A stretch of DNA of 64,000 nucleotides from Flavobacterium sediminis (GCF_003148385.1 NZ_CP029463.1:186001-250000); one strand, 5' to 3'. Shown: positions 15,357-26,392, counted from the stretch's first letter. Numbers and translations are program-made. The notes: a model not told the origin generated them from the sequence alone.

Positions 15357-18300
15357 ATGACTAAAATAATCGGAATTGATGCAGGTTCAAATAGTTTAGG
15401 TTGGGCTATCAGAGATACAGATATAAAAGATAATCAAATTATTGATTACGGCGTTTTAACTTTTGACAAAGGTGTCGCTTCCGAAAAAGGAAATGAATTC
15501 CCAAAAGTTCAGAAAAGAACTGAAAGTCGTGGAAAAAGAAGAAATTATCAGGCAGAAAAGTATAGAAAATATGAACTTTTAGAATTTCTTATTGGAAAAA
15601 ACATGTGTCCTTTGACTATTGAGGAATTAGACAAATGGAGAAAATACTCAAAAGGTAAAAAAAGACAATATCCTCAGTCTGAAAAATTCATTCAATGGTT
15701 AAGATTTGATTTTGATGAAGATGGAAAACCTGATTTTCATCTATTAGGCAAAGATAAAGATGAAAGTTATTACGCTTTTAGGGCTTATGCTATTGATGAA
15801 GTCTATAAAAATGTTTATCAGAGTAATCCTTATGTTTTGGGAAGAATATTTTATCAATTGGTACAACGGAGAGGTTTTAGAGGAAGAGATGAGGAAGAGG
15901 CAAAAACAATGCTTCAAGGAAGTGAGAAAACAGGCACAAAAGGAAGAAACGATATTGCTAATTATATAGAAGAATATAAAACTTTAGGTTCCGCACTTTA
16001 TCATTATCAAAAAGAGAACGGAGGAAGAATTCGCCAACGATATAATTTAAGAAAAGATTACGAAGAGGAACTGAAAGAAATCTGCAAAATACAAGAGCTT
16101 TCGGATTCGGATTCTCAGAAATTGTGGAAAGCCATAATTTGGCAACGACCTTTGCGAACTCAAAAGGGTCTGGTAGGAAACTGTATTTATGAAAAAAATA
16201 AAAAGCGTGTTGCTGTAAGCCATCCGATTTATGAAGAATACAGAACGTGGACTTTTATCAATAATTTAAAGATTGAACCACCTGTCGGAACAGATAGAGA
16301 AACTTATTTGAAAGAAAAAATTTATCCTTTGTTTTATAAGTCGTCTAACGATTTTGAGTTTAAGACGATTCTCAATCAGGTTAAAAAAGACAGGGCGACG
16401 ATCCTTTCAAAGTTTGGAGAAAAAACAAAAGTAATTTCAGCTAAACTTTTAAAATCTTTTCAGGATTTATTAGGAGATGATTGGAAAGAAAAATACAATT
16501 GGAATTCAATAAGCCAAAGAGACTCTCAACCAAAAAAGAAAATAGAAAATGGTTATACTTTTGAAGATATATGGCACGTTCTCAATACTTTTGACGGACA
16601 GGAAAATTTAAAAACCTTTGCTCTCGAAAAATTAAAATTAGACGAAGAAAAAGCAGAAAAATTTTCAAAAATAAAACTTAATAAAGGGTATGCAACATTG
16701 AGTTTATCCGCTATCAAAAAGATTTTACCTTTTTTACAAAAAGGATTTTTGTATAGTCAGGCAGTTTATTTGGCTAATTTGTATAAAGTTTTGGGAGCTG
16801 ATAAAATTACAGACGATTTAATAAATTATTTTGCGGAAGAAGTAAAAGTAATTTTAGAAACAAACAGAGAGGAAAAAACGCTAAATAACATCATAAATAG
16901 TCTTATTCAAGATGAATTAAATGAAGAAAATCGTTACTCTATTGAAATTGACCGAGAATTAGATAATGAAGAATTAAGACAAATTCAAACGAAAATTATT
17001 GATGTATTTGGAGAAAAAACATGGAATGAATTTAAAGGCGAAAAGAAATCACACATTTTAAATTATGTTTCAACTAATTTTAAAGCATTTTTAAAGAAAT
17101 CCGTTTTATCGAAACACAATGTTTTTATAGAACAACCACGACTACACGACCAAATATTTGCATTGATTCAGGAAAAATATCAGATTCCAATCGATCGAAA
17201 AAAATATTTATGGCATCCATCAGAACAGGAATCGTATGTTCCAGCCTCTGAATATGCTTATTTTACTTTAAATAACAAAGATATTTATATCAAAGAAGAG
17301 GAAAAACAGACTTTTATCAGGAAAAATCCAAATGCGGATTTTCAGGGAAAAAGTTTGAAACTTCTGGGAAGTCCTGAACCGATTAGTAAAGGGTTTAAAA
17401 ACCCGATGGCTTTAAAATCTTTGTACAAACTCAAACATTTACTCAATTATCTTTTACAGACAGAAAAAATTGACGAAGATACCCGTGTTGTTATTGAAAT
17501 CGCACGAGAATTAAATGATACCAATAAAAGAAAAGCTATTGAAAGGTGGAATAATGATAGAGAAAAAGAGAACGAAGGATTTAAAAAGATAATTCGGGAA
17601 ATCAACGAAGAATGTGGAACAAACTATGACGAAAACGATAAAACATTAATTCGTAAGATAAGACTTTGGAAAGAGCAAAACGGAATATGCTTATATACAG
17701 GTGCAACGATTAAAAATTGTGATTTGTTTAATGGTTCTAAATATGATATTGAACATACGATTCCTGCAAGTATCAGCTTTGACAGTGAATTGAAAAATCT
17801 CACGTTAGCAGATACAAACTTCAATCGAAATGTAAAGAAAAAAATGTTTCCAACACAACTTTCAAATTATGAAGAAATAAAACAAAGATTGAAATTTATG
17901 GAAGAGAAGGTGGGGAATTTGGAAGAATTATTCAAAGAATGGAAAAACAAAGCTTCGTATGCATCTACAAAAGATGTTAAAGATGCTTGTATTCAGCGTT
18001 ATCACTTGATAAAAATGGATTTGGATTATTGGAGAGCCAAATTACACACATTCACATTAGAAGAATATAAAACAGGTTGGAAAAACAGTCAGTTACGGGA
18101 TACGCAAATCGTAACCAAATACGCTTTACCTTATTTAAAAACAGTTTTTAGAAGAGTTTCGGTAGAAAAAGGTTCTGTTGTAAATACTTTTAAGGAAATT
18201 TATGATGTAAAATTAAAAAACGAGAAAAAAGACCGAAGCGTACACAGTCATCACGCTATTGATGCGGCTGTTCTAACGCTTATTCCGCCACATTATGACA

Positions 18301-19472
18301 GAGATAAAATACTTTTAAAATACAATGAGGAAAAAGACATAAAAACAGGGAAAATATACCACGAAAAACCAAAATATTGGAAAGATTTTTCTGCATCAAA
18401 AATCTTAAAAATTGAAAATGAGATATTTATAAACAATCTTTCAGAAAACAATACAACCATCCCGACATTTAAAGCTGTCCGTAAAAAAGGAAAAATCGTT
18501 TGGATTGATAAGACAAACAATATCAAAAAGATTGCACAGGGAGATACTATTCGTGGGCAATTACACGGAGAATCTTTATACGGAGCAATAAAACTTCCTA
18601 AAAGAAATGAGCATAATCAAATTCTATTTGATAAAAACAAAAAGATGATTTTGGAAGAAGAACCAATTTTAGTTATCCGAAAAGAATTAGCGTACAAAAA
18701 AGATGCAAATTCTCCGGGATTTAAAACTTTAGAAGAAATCGAAAAAGTAATTGTGGACAAAGATTTATTTCAAATGATTAAAAAACAAATTGAAGAAGCT
18801 ACTGATTTCAAAACAGCCCTTATTGACGGAGTTTATATGTTGGATAAAAAAGGAAATAAAGTCAATAAAATCCGTAGAATTCGTTGTAAAGAAACATTGA
18901 AATTTGACACAGCCGTGAAAGTTCATACACAAACATTTCAGTCAAACAAAGAGTATAAACGATATACATTAGCCAAAAACGGAGAGAATACACTTTGTCT
19001 TTTCTACAAAAATCAATCAGGCAAGGCAATGAATATTCTTTCTATCGGACAAGTTGCCGAATCAAAAATCAGGAATGATAAAAGATATTTTGAAGAGCCT
19101 TTTTACAATCAAACAGAAATCGGAAAAGGGAAAAATAAAACTACAATTCCTTTATATGCAGTTTTAAGAACAGGACAAAAAGTTTTGTTTTATAAAGACT
19201 CAATGGAAGAACTGAAAGAAATTTCAAGAGAAGATTTATCAAAAAGACTATTTAAAATTTATCAATTTGAAAGTGATGGTAGAATTAAATTTAGACATCA
19301 TTTGGTGGCAGGCATTGATACAGAATTAAAGAAAGAGAACAAAGAATACTCATCTTTTAATATAGAGGAAAATTCTGTATTTTTAAGATTAACACAAACA
19401 CAATGGAATTTTGCTATTGACGGAGTTGATTTTGAAATAAAATTAGATGGAAGTATAGAATTTAAACATTAA
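15357..19472 (+). CDS. cas9: CRISPR-associated endonuclease Cas9 (type II-C)
   Basis: 1371 aa RNA-guided DNA endonuclease. RuvC-I has Asp8 in IIGIDAGSNSLGW. An Arg/Lys-rich bridge helix lies at about 53-80. RuvC-II has Glu714 in VVIEIAREL. The HNH core is YDIEHTIPAS with His800 followed by an N-rich loop (FNRNVK). RuvC-III is HSHHAIDAAV with His966 and Asp969. About 1080-1371 should be wedge and PAM-interacting regions. All nuclease residues are present, so it looks active. The metal-binding Asp that precedes the HNH histidine in SpyCas9 is Glu799 here. The gene is very AT-rich compared with cas1, which begins 3 bases after its stop. No csn2 or cas4 is present, consistent with subtype II-C. 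Confidence 0.98.
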   Translation: MTKIIGIDAGSNSLGWAIRDTDIKDNQIIDYGVLTFDKGVASEKGNEFPKVQKRTESRGKRRNYQAEKYRKYELLEFLIGKNMCPLTIEELDKWRKYSKGKKRQYPQSEKFIQWLRFDFDEDGKPDFHLLGKDKDESYYAFRAYAIDEVYKNVYQSNPYVLGRIFYQLVQRRGFRGRDEEEAKTMLQGSEKTGTKGRNDIANYIEEYKTLGSALYHYQKENGGRIRQRYNLRKDYEEELKEICKIQELSDSDSQKLWKAIIWQRPLRTQKGLVGNCIYEKNKKRVAVSHPIYEEYRTWTFINNLKIEPPVGTDRETYLKEKIYPLFYKSSNDFEFKTILNQVKKDRATILSKFGEKTKVISAKLLKSFQDLLGDDWKEKYNWNSISQRDSQPKKKIENGYTFEDIWHVLNTFDGQENLKTFALEKLKLDEEKAEKFSKIKLNKGYATLSLSAIKKILPFLQKGFLYSQAVYLANLYKVLGADKITDDLINYFAEEVKVILETNREEKTLNNIINSLIQDELNEENRYSIEIDRELDNEELRQIQTKIIDVFGEKTWNEFKGEKKSHILNYVSTNFKAFLKKSVLSKHNVFIEQPRLHDQIFALIQEKYQIPIDRKKYLWHPSEQESYVPASEYAYFTLNNKDIYIKEEEKQTFIRKNPNADFQGKSLKLLGSPEPISKGFKNPMALKSLYKLKHLLNYLLQTEKIDEDTRVVIEIARELNDTNKRKAIERWNNDREKENEGFKKIIREINEECGTNYDENDKTLIRKIRLWKEQNGICLYTGATIKNCDLFNGSKYDIEHTIPASISFDSELKNLTLADTNFNRNVKKKMFPTQLSNYEEIKQRLKFMEEKVGNLEELFKEWKNKASYASTKDVKDACIQRYHLIKMDLDYWRAKLHTFTLEEYKTGWKNSQLRDTQIVTKYALPYLKTVFRRVSVEKGSVVNTFKEIYDVKLKNEKKDRSVHSHHAIDAAVLTLIPPHYDRDKILLKYNEEKDIKTGKIYHEKPKYWKDFSASKILKIENEIFINNLSENNTTIPTFKAVRKKGKIVWIDKTNNIKKIAQGDTIRGQLHGESLYGAIKLPKRNEHNQILFDKNKKMILEEEPILVIRKELAYKKDANSPGFKTLEEIEKVIVDKDLFQMIKKQIEEATDFKTALIDGVYMLDKKGNKVNKIRRIRCKETLKFDTAVKVHTQTFQSNKEYKRYTLAKNGENTLCLFYKNQSGKAMNILSIGQVAESKIRNDKRYFEEPFYNQTEIGKGKNKTTIPLYAVLRTGQKVLFYKDSMEELKEISREDLSKRLFKIYQFESDGRIKFRHHLVAGIDTELKKENKEYSSFNIEENSVFLRLTQTQWNFAIDGVDFEIKLDGSIEFKH

Positions 19473-19475
19473 CCA

Positions 19476-20372
19476 ATGATCAAACGAACCCTCTTTTTCG
19501 GTAACCCGGCCTATCTCAGTACCAAAAACGAACAATTAGTGGTCAACTATCCCGATGAGGAACAAGCTACTAAAACCGTTCCTATTGAAGACATCGGGGT
19601 TATCGTTATGGAAAACCAACAGATTACCGTGACCAACGGACTGCTGGAAAAACTCACCTATAATAATGTGGCACTTATCAATTGTAATCAGCAGCATTTG
19701 CCCATCGGCTTACTGATGCCGTTAAACGGTCATAGCGAACAATCGGAACGCTTTCGCACGCAAATCGGAGCTTCCTTGCCTTTAAAAAAGAATTTGTGGC
19801 AGCAAACGGTTTCTGCTAAAATACTGAATCAGGCAGGCATTTTACAGGAAAAAGGAATCCCTGTTAAAAACATGCAACATTGGGCAAAAAATGTAACTTC
19901 GGGAGATACACAGAACCACGAAGCCCGGGCAGCCGCTTATTACTGGCAAAATTTGTTTCCTATAGAAGGCTTTAACCGCCAGCAAAACGGTATACCTCCC
20001 AACAATCTGTTGAATTACGGTTATGCTATTTTAAGAGGAATTACAGCCCGTGCCTTGGTAAGCTCCGGAATGCACCCTACTTTCGGGATCTTCCACCGCA
20101 ACAAATACAACGCCTATTGCCTGGCAGATGATATTATGGAACCCTACCGTCCGTATGTTGATTGGATCGTAACGGATATCGTGAACCAACAAGGCATACC
20201 GGAGCAACTGACCACTGAGTTCAAAAAACAATTATTGGGGATCATTACTATAGATGTAAAACTGGACGGTAAACGAAGTCCGCTGATGGTAGCTATGAGC
20301 CGAACGACGAATTCACTTTACGAATGTTTCAGTGGTTCGGCGCGAAAAATTTTATATCCGGAATATGTATGA
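19476..20372 (+). CDS. cas1: CRISPR integrase Cas1
   Basis: 298 aa. Cas1 with Cas2 inserts new spacers into the array. The metal-binding residues are recognisable: Glu149 in NHEARAAAYYW, His207 in GMHPTFGIFHRN and Asp218/Asp219 in LADDIMEPYRP. The N-terminal beta domain (about 1-100) is intact. It starts 3 bases after cas9 and overlaps cas2 by 8 bases, so the three genes form one operon. Its base composition is close to local housekeeping genes, unlike cas9. Confidence 0.97.
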   Translation: MIKRTLFFGNPAYLSTKNEQLVVNYPDEEQATKTVPIEDIGVIVMENQQITVTNGLLEKLTYNNVALINCNQQHLPIGLLMPLNGHSEQSERFRTQIGASLPLKKNLWQQTVSAKILNQAGILQEKGIPVKNMQHWAKNVTSGDTQNHEARAAAYYWQNLFPIEGFNRQQNGIPPNNLLNYGYAILRGITARALVSSGMHPTFGIFHRNKYNAYCLADDIMEPYRPYVDWIVTDIVNQQGIPEQLTTEFKKQLLGIITIDVKLDGKRSPLMVAMSRTTNSLYECFSGSARKILYPEYV

Positions 20373-20712
20373 AGACCGTTTTTCAAGACTTAATCAATAC
20401 CGTAGTTTGTGGATCTTAGTTTTTTTTGATTTGCCCACAGAGACCAAAAAAGACCGGCAAATTGCAACCCGTTTCCGAAAACATCTTTTAGATGACGGAT
20501 TTGCCATGTTCCAATTTTCAATTTATATGCGTTTTTGTGCCAGCAAAGAGAATGCCGATGTACATGTCAAACGTTTAAAGAACCATTTGCCGCCACACGG
20601 AAAAATAGGTTTTATGCAGGTCACTGACAAACAATTCGGGATGATGGAAATTTTTTACGGCAAAAAATCGGTAGAGCCGGATCAACCCAACCAACAATTA
20701 GAGCTATTTTAG
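20365..20712 (+). CDS. cas2: CRISPR adaptation protein Cas2
   Basis: 115 aa from ATG 20365, chosen because MYEDRFSRLNQYRSLW is the usual N-terminal sequence. A longer in-frame reading from 20332 would only add residues inside the cas1 end. The ferredoxin-like fold shows in WILVFFDLPTET, with the conserved Asp22, and in the RFRKHLLDDGFAMFQFSIYMR strand-helix. It forms the central dimer of the Cas1-Cas2 integrase and acts mainly as a scaffold. It ends 109 bases before the first repeat. Confidence 0.96.
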   Translation: MYEDRFSRLNQYRSLWILVFFDLPTETKKDRQIATRFRKHLLDDGFAMFQFSIYMRFCASKENADVHVKRLKNHLPPHGKIGFMQVTDKQFGMMEIFYGKKSVEPDQPNQQLELF

Positions 20713-20821
20713 AATTAAAAAAGATAAAATCCAAACTACTGACTCCCAGAAAATCAGGCTTCTTTTTTATTTCCAAAAACCACTATAACTCACAACATAC
20801 CAACACTTTAACAAGGGGTAT
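20713..20821. promoter_or_regulatory. cas2-array junction, candidate leader-side region
   Basis: AT-rich 109-base segment between cas2 and the first full repeat. It contains CTCACAAC at 20789-20796, which resembles the repeat end TTCACAAC, but the upstream bases do not match a repeat. Because the degenerate repeat lies at the far end, this side is the better candidate for spacer insertion. Confidence 0.4.
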
Positions 20822-23800
20822 GCTGTAAATCATAGTAAAATTAGAACTTTTGAAAGCAATTCACAACATGAGAACTTTACATTTGATAGGCGATGGTGCT
20901 GTAAATCATAGTAAAATTAGAACTTTTGAAAGCAATTCACAACCCTAAAGCTAATAAAGCACTTTCAGCCATTGCTGTAAATCATAGTAAAATTAGAACT
21001 TTTGAAAGCAATTCACAACAAGATCAAATAATTTCTTCTTTAACTCTATGCTGTAAATCATAGTAAAATTAGAACTTTTGAAAGCAATTCACAACAAATA
21101 CAGTACAGCTTTAAGTAATTCCTTAGCTGTAAATCATAGTAAAATTAGAACTTTTGAAAGCAATTCACAACAGCGGTACTATAATCTATAAAGATTGGAC
21201 AGCTGTAAATCATAGTAAAATTAGAACTTTTGAAAGCAATTCACAACTGTTTATAATACATCTGTTCAAGTAGGTTAGCTGTAAATCATAGTAAAATTAG
21301 AACTTTTGAAAGCAATTCACAACTTTATCAACTAACGTTGAATGTTTCCAAGAGCTGTAAATCATAGTAAAATTAGAACTTTTGAAAGCAATTCACAACT
21401 GAAGATGAATTGGAAGAATTATGCGAGAAGCTGTAAATCATAGTAAAATTAGAACTTTTGAAAGCAATTCACAACACACAATCGATTGATTGAAAGACAA
21501 AGAATGCTGTAAATCATAGTAAAATTAGAACTTTTGAAAGCAATTCACAACTACAAGTTTAAAAATGCTGTTGGGATGGGAGCTGTAAATCATAGTAAAA
21601 TTAGAACTTTTGAAAGCAATTCACAACTAGTACAAGGTGCATTCAATGCTGTTATGGGCTGTAAATCATAGTAAAATTAGAACTTTTGAAAGCAATTCAC
21701 AACGGATTGGTTACCTTATCTTGACAAAGATATGCTGTAAATCATAGTAAAATTAGAACTTTTGAAAGCAATTCACAACATGGTCGGTTATACGCCACAA
21801 AACGGTGATGCTGTAAATCATAGTAAAATTAGAACTTTTGAAAGCAATTCACAACAATGCTTTTTGAATAACTTCAACAATATCAGCTGTAAATCATAGT
21901 AAAATTAGAACTTTTGAAAGCAATTCACAACAAGAACCTCTATAGGTGTCTGCAAATGTTTGCTGTAAATCATAGTAAAATTAGAACTTTTGAAAGCAAT
22001 TCACAACCATAATGAACAAATCCGGGATATAATCCCAGCTGTAAATCATAGTAAAATTAGAACTTTTGAAAGCAATTCACAACAGTTGAGGCGCAGTGCC
22101 TGCAACTGCCTCTGCTGTAAATCATAGTAAAATTAGAACTTTTGAAAGCAATTCACAACACCGCTTCAAAAGGTTCAGCAATTGGTGTTGCTGTAAATCA
22201 TAGTAAAATTAGAACTTTTGAAAGCAATTCACAACAGAGATTTTAAAGGTGTTGTAAAAGCATGCGCTGTAAATCATAGTAAAATTAGAACTTTTGAAAG
22301 CAATTCACAACTCCGTCGGGTTCGGGCTTTCGTTACCACGTGCTGTAAATCATAGTAAAATTAGAACTTTTGAAAGCAATTCACAACACTGATGGGGATA
22401 CTGTAAATGTATTAGCTGCTGTAAATCATAGTAAAATTAGAACTTTTGAAAGCAATTCACAACAAGGTTCTTTTAATAGATTTAGACACTCAAGCTGTAA
22501 ATCATAGTAAAATTAGAACTTTTGAAAGCAATTCACAACTATTACTACTTGATATATATATGCGCATTGGCTGTAAATCATAGTAAAATTAGAACTTTTG
22601 AAAGCAATTCACAACCATCAGGAAAATTGGTATGCAGGCGATCTTGCTGTAAATCATAGTAAAATTAGAACTTTTGAAAGCAATTCACAACTATGTCAGG
22701 TCATGGTATTGCAGTTGGCGAGCTGTAAATCATAGTAAAATTAGAACTTTTGAAAGCAATTCACAACTATCATCGTAACCGTCATCAGGCTGCATTTGCT
22801 GTAAATCATAGTAAAATTAGAACTTTTGAAAGCAATTCACAACAACGTCCTGAGTACTTAGGTGGTGGTAAATGCTGTAAATCATAGTAAAATTAGAACT
22901 TTTGAAAGCAATTCACAACTATGTCAGGTCATGGTATTGCAGTTGGCGAGCTGTAAATCATAGTAAAATTAGAACTTTTGAAAGCAATTCACAACCCCTA
23001 CAGCTATTATTGTGGCACACTAACAGCTGTAAATCATAGTAAAATTAGAACTTTTGAAAGCAATTCATAACTATTCCTGCACCTCTGGCTGAGTAGCAGT
23101 AGCTGTAAATCATAGTAAAATTAGAACTTTTGAAAGCAATTCACAACTAGTGCGAATTTGAGTGTTGACCTTTCAGGGCTGTAAATCATAGTAAAATTAG
23201 AACTTTTGAAAGCAATTCACAACAATATCAATGCGTTGCCTTTTGCAGCTTTGCTGTAAATCATAGTAAAATTAGAACTTTTGAAAGCAATTCACAACGT
23301 GATAGGACTTATGTCCGTAATGCCTAAAGCTGTAAATCATAGTAAAATTAGAACTTTTGAAAGCAATTCACAACTAGTGTGCCACTAAGCAGCGCAGCGT
23401 TCCTGCTGTAAATCATAGTAAAATTAGAACTTTTGAAAGCAATTCACAACTGTGTCAGCGACCTATCGTATTGAAAGATAGCTGTAAATCATAGTAAAAT
23501 TAGAACTTTTGAAAGCAATTCACAACTAGTGCGAATTTGAGTGTTGACCTTTCAGGGCTGTAAATCATAGTAAAATTAGAACTTTTGAAAGCAATTCACA
23601 ACTACTTTTAACAGGTACGCCAGCACCTAATGCTGTAAATCATAGTAAAATTAGAACTTTTGAAAGCAATTCACAACTCAGATATAACCATTCCCTTACA
23701 AGATACAGCTGTAAATCATAGTAAAATTAGAACTTTTGAAAGCAATTCACAACTAGCTTTTGCTATGTTTAGGCACTCAGCTTGCTGTAAATCATAGTAA

Positions 23801-26316
23801 AATTAGAACTTTTGAAAGCAATTCACAACAGTTGGGTACAGGTTAAAAATTGGATAGACGCTGTAAATCATAGTAAAATTAGAACTTTTGAAAGCAATTC
23901 ACAACTACTTTGTCCATTATTAAGCATCTTATTTTGCTGTAAATCATAGTAAAATTAGAACTTTTGAAAGCAATTCACAACTGTAAATGGATTCTGAAAC
24001 TGATCGCGACTGCTGTAAATCATAGTAAAATTAGAACTTTTGAAAGCAATTCACAACGCTTGTCCCTATCATGTGTGCAGATGTTTTGCTGTAAATCATA
24101 GTAAAATTAGAACTTTTGAAAGCAATTCACAACTCGCCGTCAACGACGGTACTCATCACTTATGCTGTAAATCATAGTAAAATTAGAACTTTTGAAAGCA
24201 ATTCACAACCACCGAAGACGGACGAGTTTACGAACTAAGCTGTAAATCATAGTAAAATTAGAACTTTTGAAAGCAATTCACAACCTGGCGACCTTACGAG
24301 TGAATCGTATGCTAGCTGTAAATCATAGTAAAATTAGAACTTTTGAAAGCAATTCACAACAACGTCTTAGGAAACGCTTATCTAAGGTTAGCTGTAAATC
24401 ATAGTAAAATTAGAACTTTTGAAAGCAATTCACAACTCTTTTTCATTTCTTCTAAAAAACGATTTTGCTGTAAATCATAGTAAAATTAGAACTTTTGAAA
24501 GCAATTCACAACTATTACCAAGAGTTAAAGTCTATGTTTCCGGCTGTAAATCATAGTAAAATTAGAACTTTTGAAAGCAATTCACAACCACCTACTTACA
24601 TTCAAAAAATGAGATAGAGCTGTAAATCATAGTAAAATTAGAACTTTTGAAAGCAATTCACAACACAGAGAGTACGCTTAATACACATAAATCTGCTGTA
24701 AATCATAGTAAAATTAGAACTTTTGAAAGCAATTCACAACTCTTCCGCTGATCAGACAGGAACCTCTATTGCTGTAAATCATAGTAAAATTAGAACTTTT
24801 GAAAGCAATTCACAACTGTGAACAAGCGTTATAGCGCTTGTTGCAAGCTGTAAATCATAGTAAAATTAGAACTTTTGAAAGCAATTCACAACTATTACCA
24901 AGAATTAAAGTCTATGTTTCCGGCTGTAAATCATAGTAAAATTAGAACTTTTGAAAGCAATTCACAACTAATACTAAATTAGACGAGTAATGCCATTAGC
25001 TGTAAATCATAGTAAAATTAGAACTTTTGAAAGCAATTCACAACAAAGTAATATTGATTGGAATAGCTAATGGGCTGTAAATCATAGTAAAATTAGAACT
25101 TTTGAAAGCAATTCACAACAGTTTCTGGAGAGTGGTTAATATTTACCTGGCTGTAAATCATAGTAAAATTAGAACTTTTGAAAGCAATTCACAACTGAAA
25201 AACTATTCTTTTTTCAACCAAATCAGCTGTAAATCATAGTAAAATTAGAACTTTTGAAAGCAATTCACAACCAATTAGCAATGGTTCTATAATCAGGATT
25301 GGCTGTAAATCATAGTAAAATTAGAACTTTTGAAAGCAATTCACAACTGCTCCATTTGGCGCCGTTAATCCGTCTGTGCTGTAAATCATAGTAAAATTAG
25401 AACTTTTGAAAGCAATTCACAACTAGGTGTGGCATTTAGAAAATTTTGATCGGCTGTAAATCATAGTAAAATTAGAACTTTTGAAAGCAATTCACAACAA
25501 AAAACAACCTTGCTTAACGCGCCAACTCGCTGTAAATCATAGTAAAATTAGAACTTTTGAAAGCAATTCACAACAGAAAGGTAATGATGTTATGATATCT
25601 ATTGGCTGTAAATCATAGTAAAATTAGAACTTTTGAAAGCAATTCACAACAAAACTAAACGACCTCATTACCACGTATTGGCTGTAAATCATAGTAAAAT
25701 TAGAACTTTTGAAAGCAATTCACAACTAGATGTGGCACTAAGCAGCGCAGCGTTCCGCTGTAAATCATAGTAAAATTAGAACTTTTGAAAGCAATTCACA
25801 ACTGAAAAACTATTCTTTTTTCAACCAAATCAGCTGTAAATCATAGTAAAATTAGAACTTTTGAAAGCAATTCACAACTCAAGGTTAACAGGTTCTAAAG
25901 AATATCTGGCTGTAAATCATAGTAAAATTAGAACTTTTGAAAGCAATTCACAACCCATAGGATTAGCAGCTTTTTTTGGAATTAGCTGTAAATCATAGTA
26001 AAATTAGAACTTTTGAAAGCAATTCACAACGTATTTTTATCTCTAATTCTTTTATATTGGGCTGTAAATCATAGTAAAATTAGAACTTTTGAAAGCAATT
26101 CACAACTACTCGACAAGTCGGAAAAGTTGGAGTACGGCTGTAAATCATAGTAAAATTAGAACTTTTGAAAGCAATTCACAACCCACAGCTATAGCTAATG
26201 TTGTTGCGGCCGGCTGTAAATCATAGTAAAATTAGAACTTTTGAAAGCAATTCACAACCTCAACACGATATAGATACTTTGGCGTTAGCTGTAAATCATA
26301 GTAAAATTAGAACTTT
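20822..26316 (-). CRISPR. Type II-C CRISPR array, 72 full repeats plus one truncated, 72 spacers
   Basis: Repeats of 46 bases (plus strand GCTGTAAATC...TTCACAAC) recur every 75-76 bases. I counted 72 complete copies and a 73rd at 26288-26316 that stops after 29 bases. 66 spacers are 30 bases and six are 29. All full repeats are identical except the one at 23026, which has T for C at 23068 (TTCATAAC). The tracrRNA anti-repeat pairs with the reverse-complement repeat start GTTGTGAATTGC, so crRNAs are read from the minus strand, toward cas2. Duplicated spacers: 22692/22920, 23148/23527, 25196/25803, and 24513/24893 with one difference. Confidence 0.98.
26288..26316 (-). repeat. Truncated terminal CRISPR repeat
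   Basis: The first 29 plus-strand bases of the repeat, then unrelated sequence. In crRNA sense it lacks the 5' 17 bases that pair with tracrRNA but keeps the 3' part, including the TAATTTTA promoter-like element. It is the 5'-most repeat in the transcription direction. Confidence 0.9.
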
Positions 26317-26392
26317 ACGCCAAAATCTGCTTGTTAAAAAGATAAAATGTTCAATTCAATACCAAAAAAACAAAAAATTCCTTTCCCGATCC

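Noticed and set aside
20773-20796. Degenerate extra repeat just before the first full repeat
   Set aside because: Only the last seven bases match (TCACAAC) and the following interval is 25 bases, shorter than any spacer.
20713-26348. Shared aaaaagataaaat in both flanks of the CRISPR array (20718 and 26336)
   Set aside because: Thirteen A/T-rich bases can match by chance in this genome; not enough to call a leader duplication.
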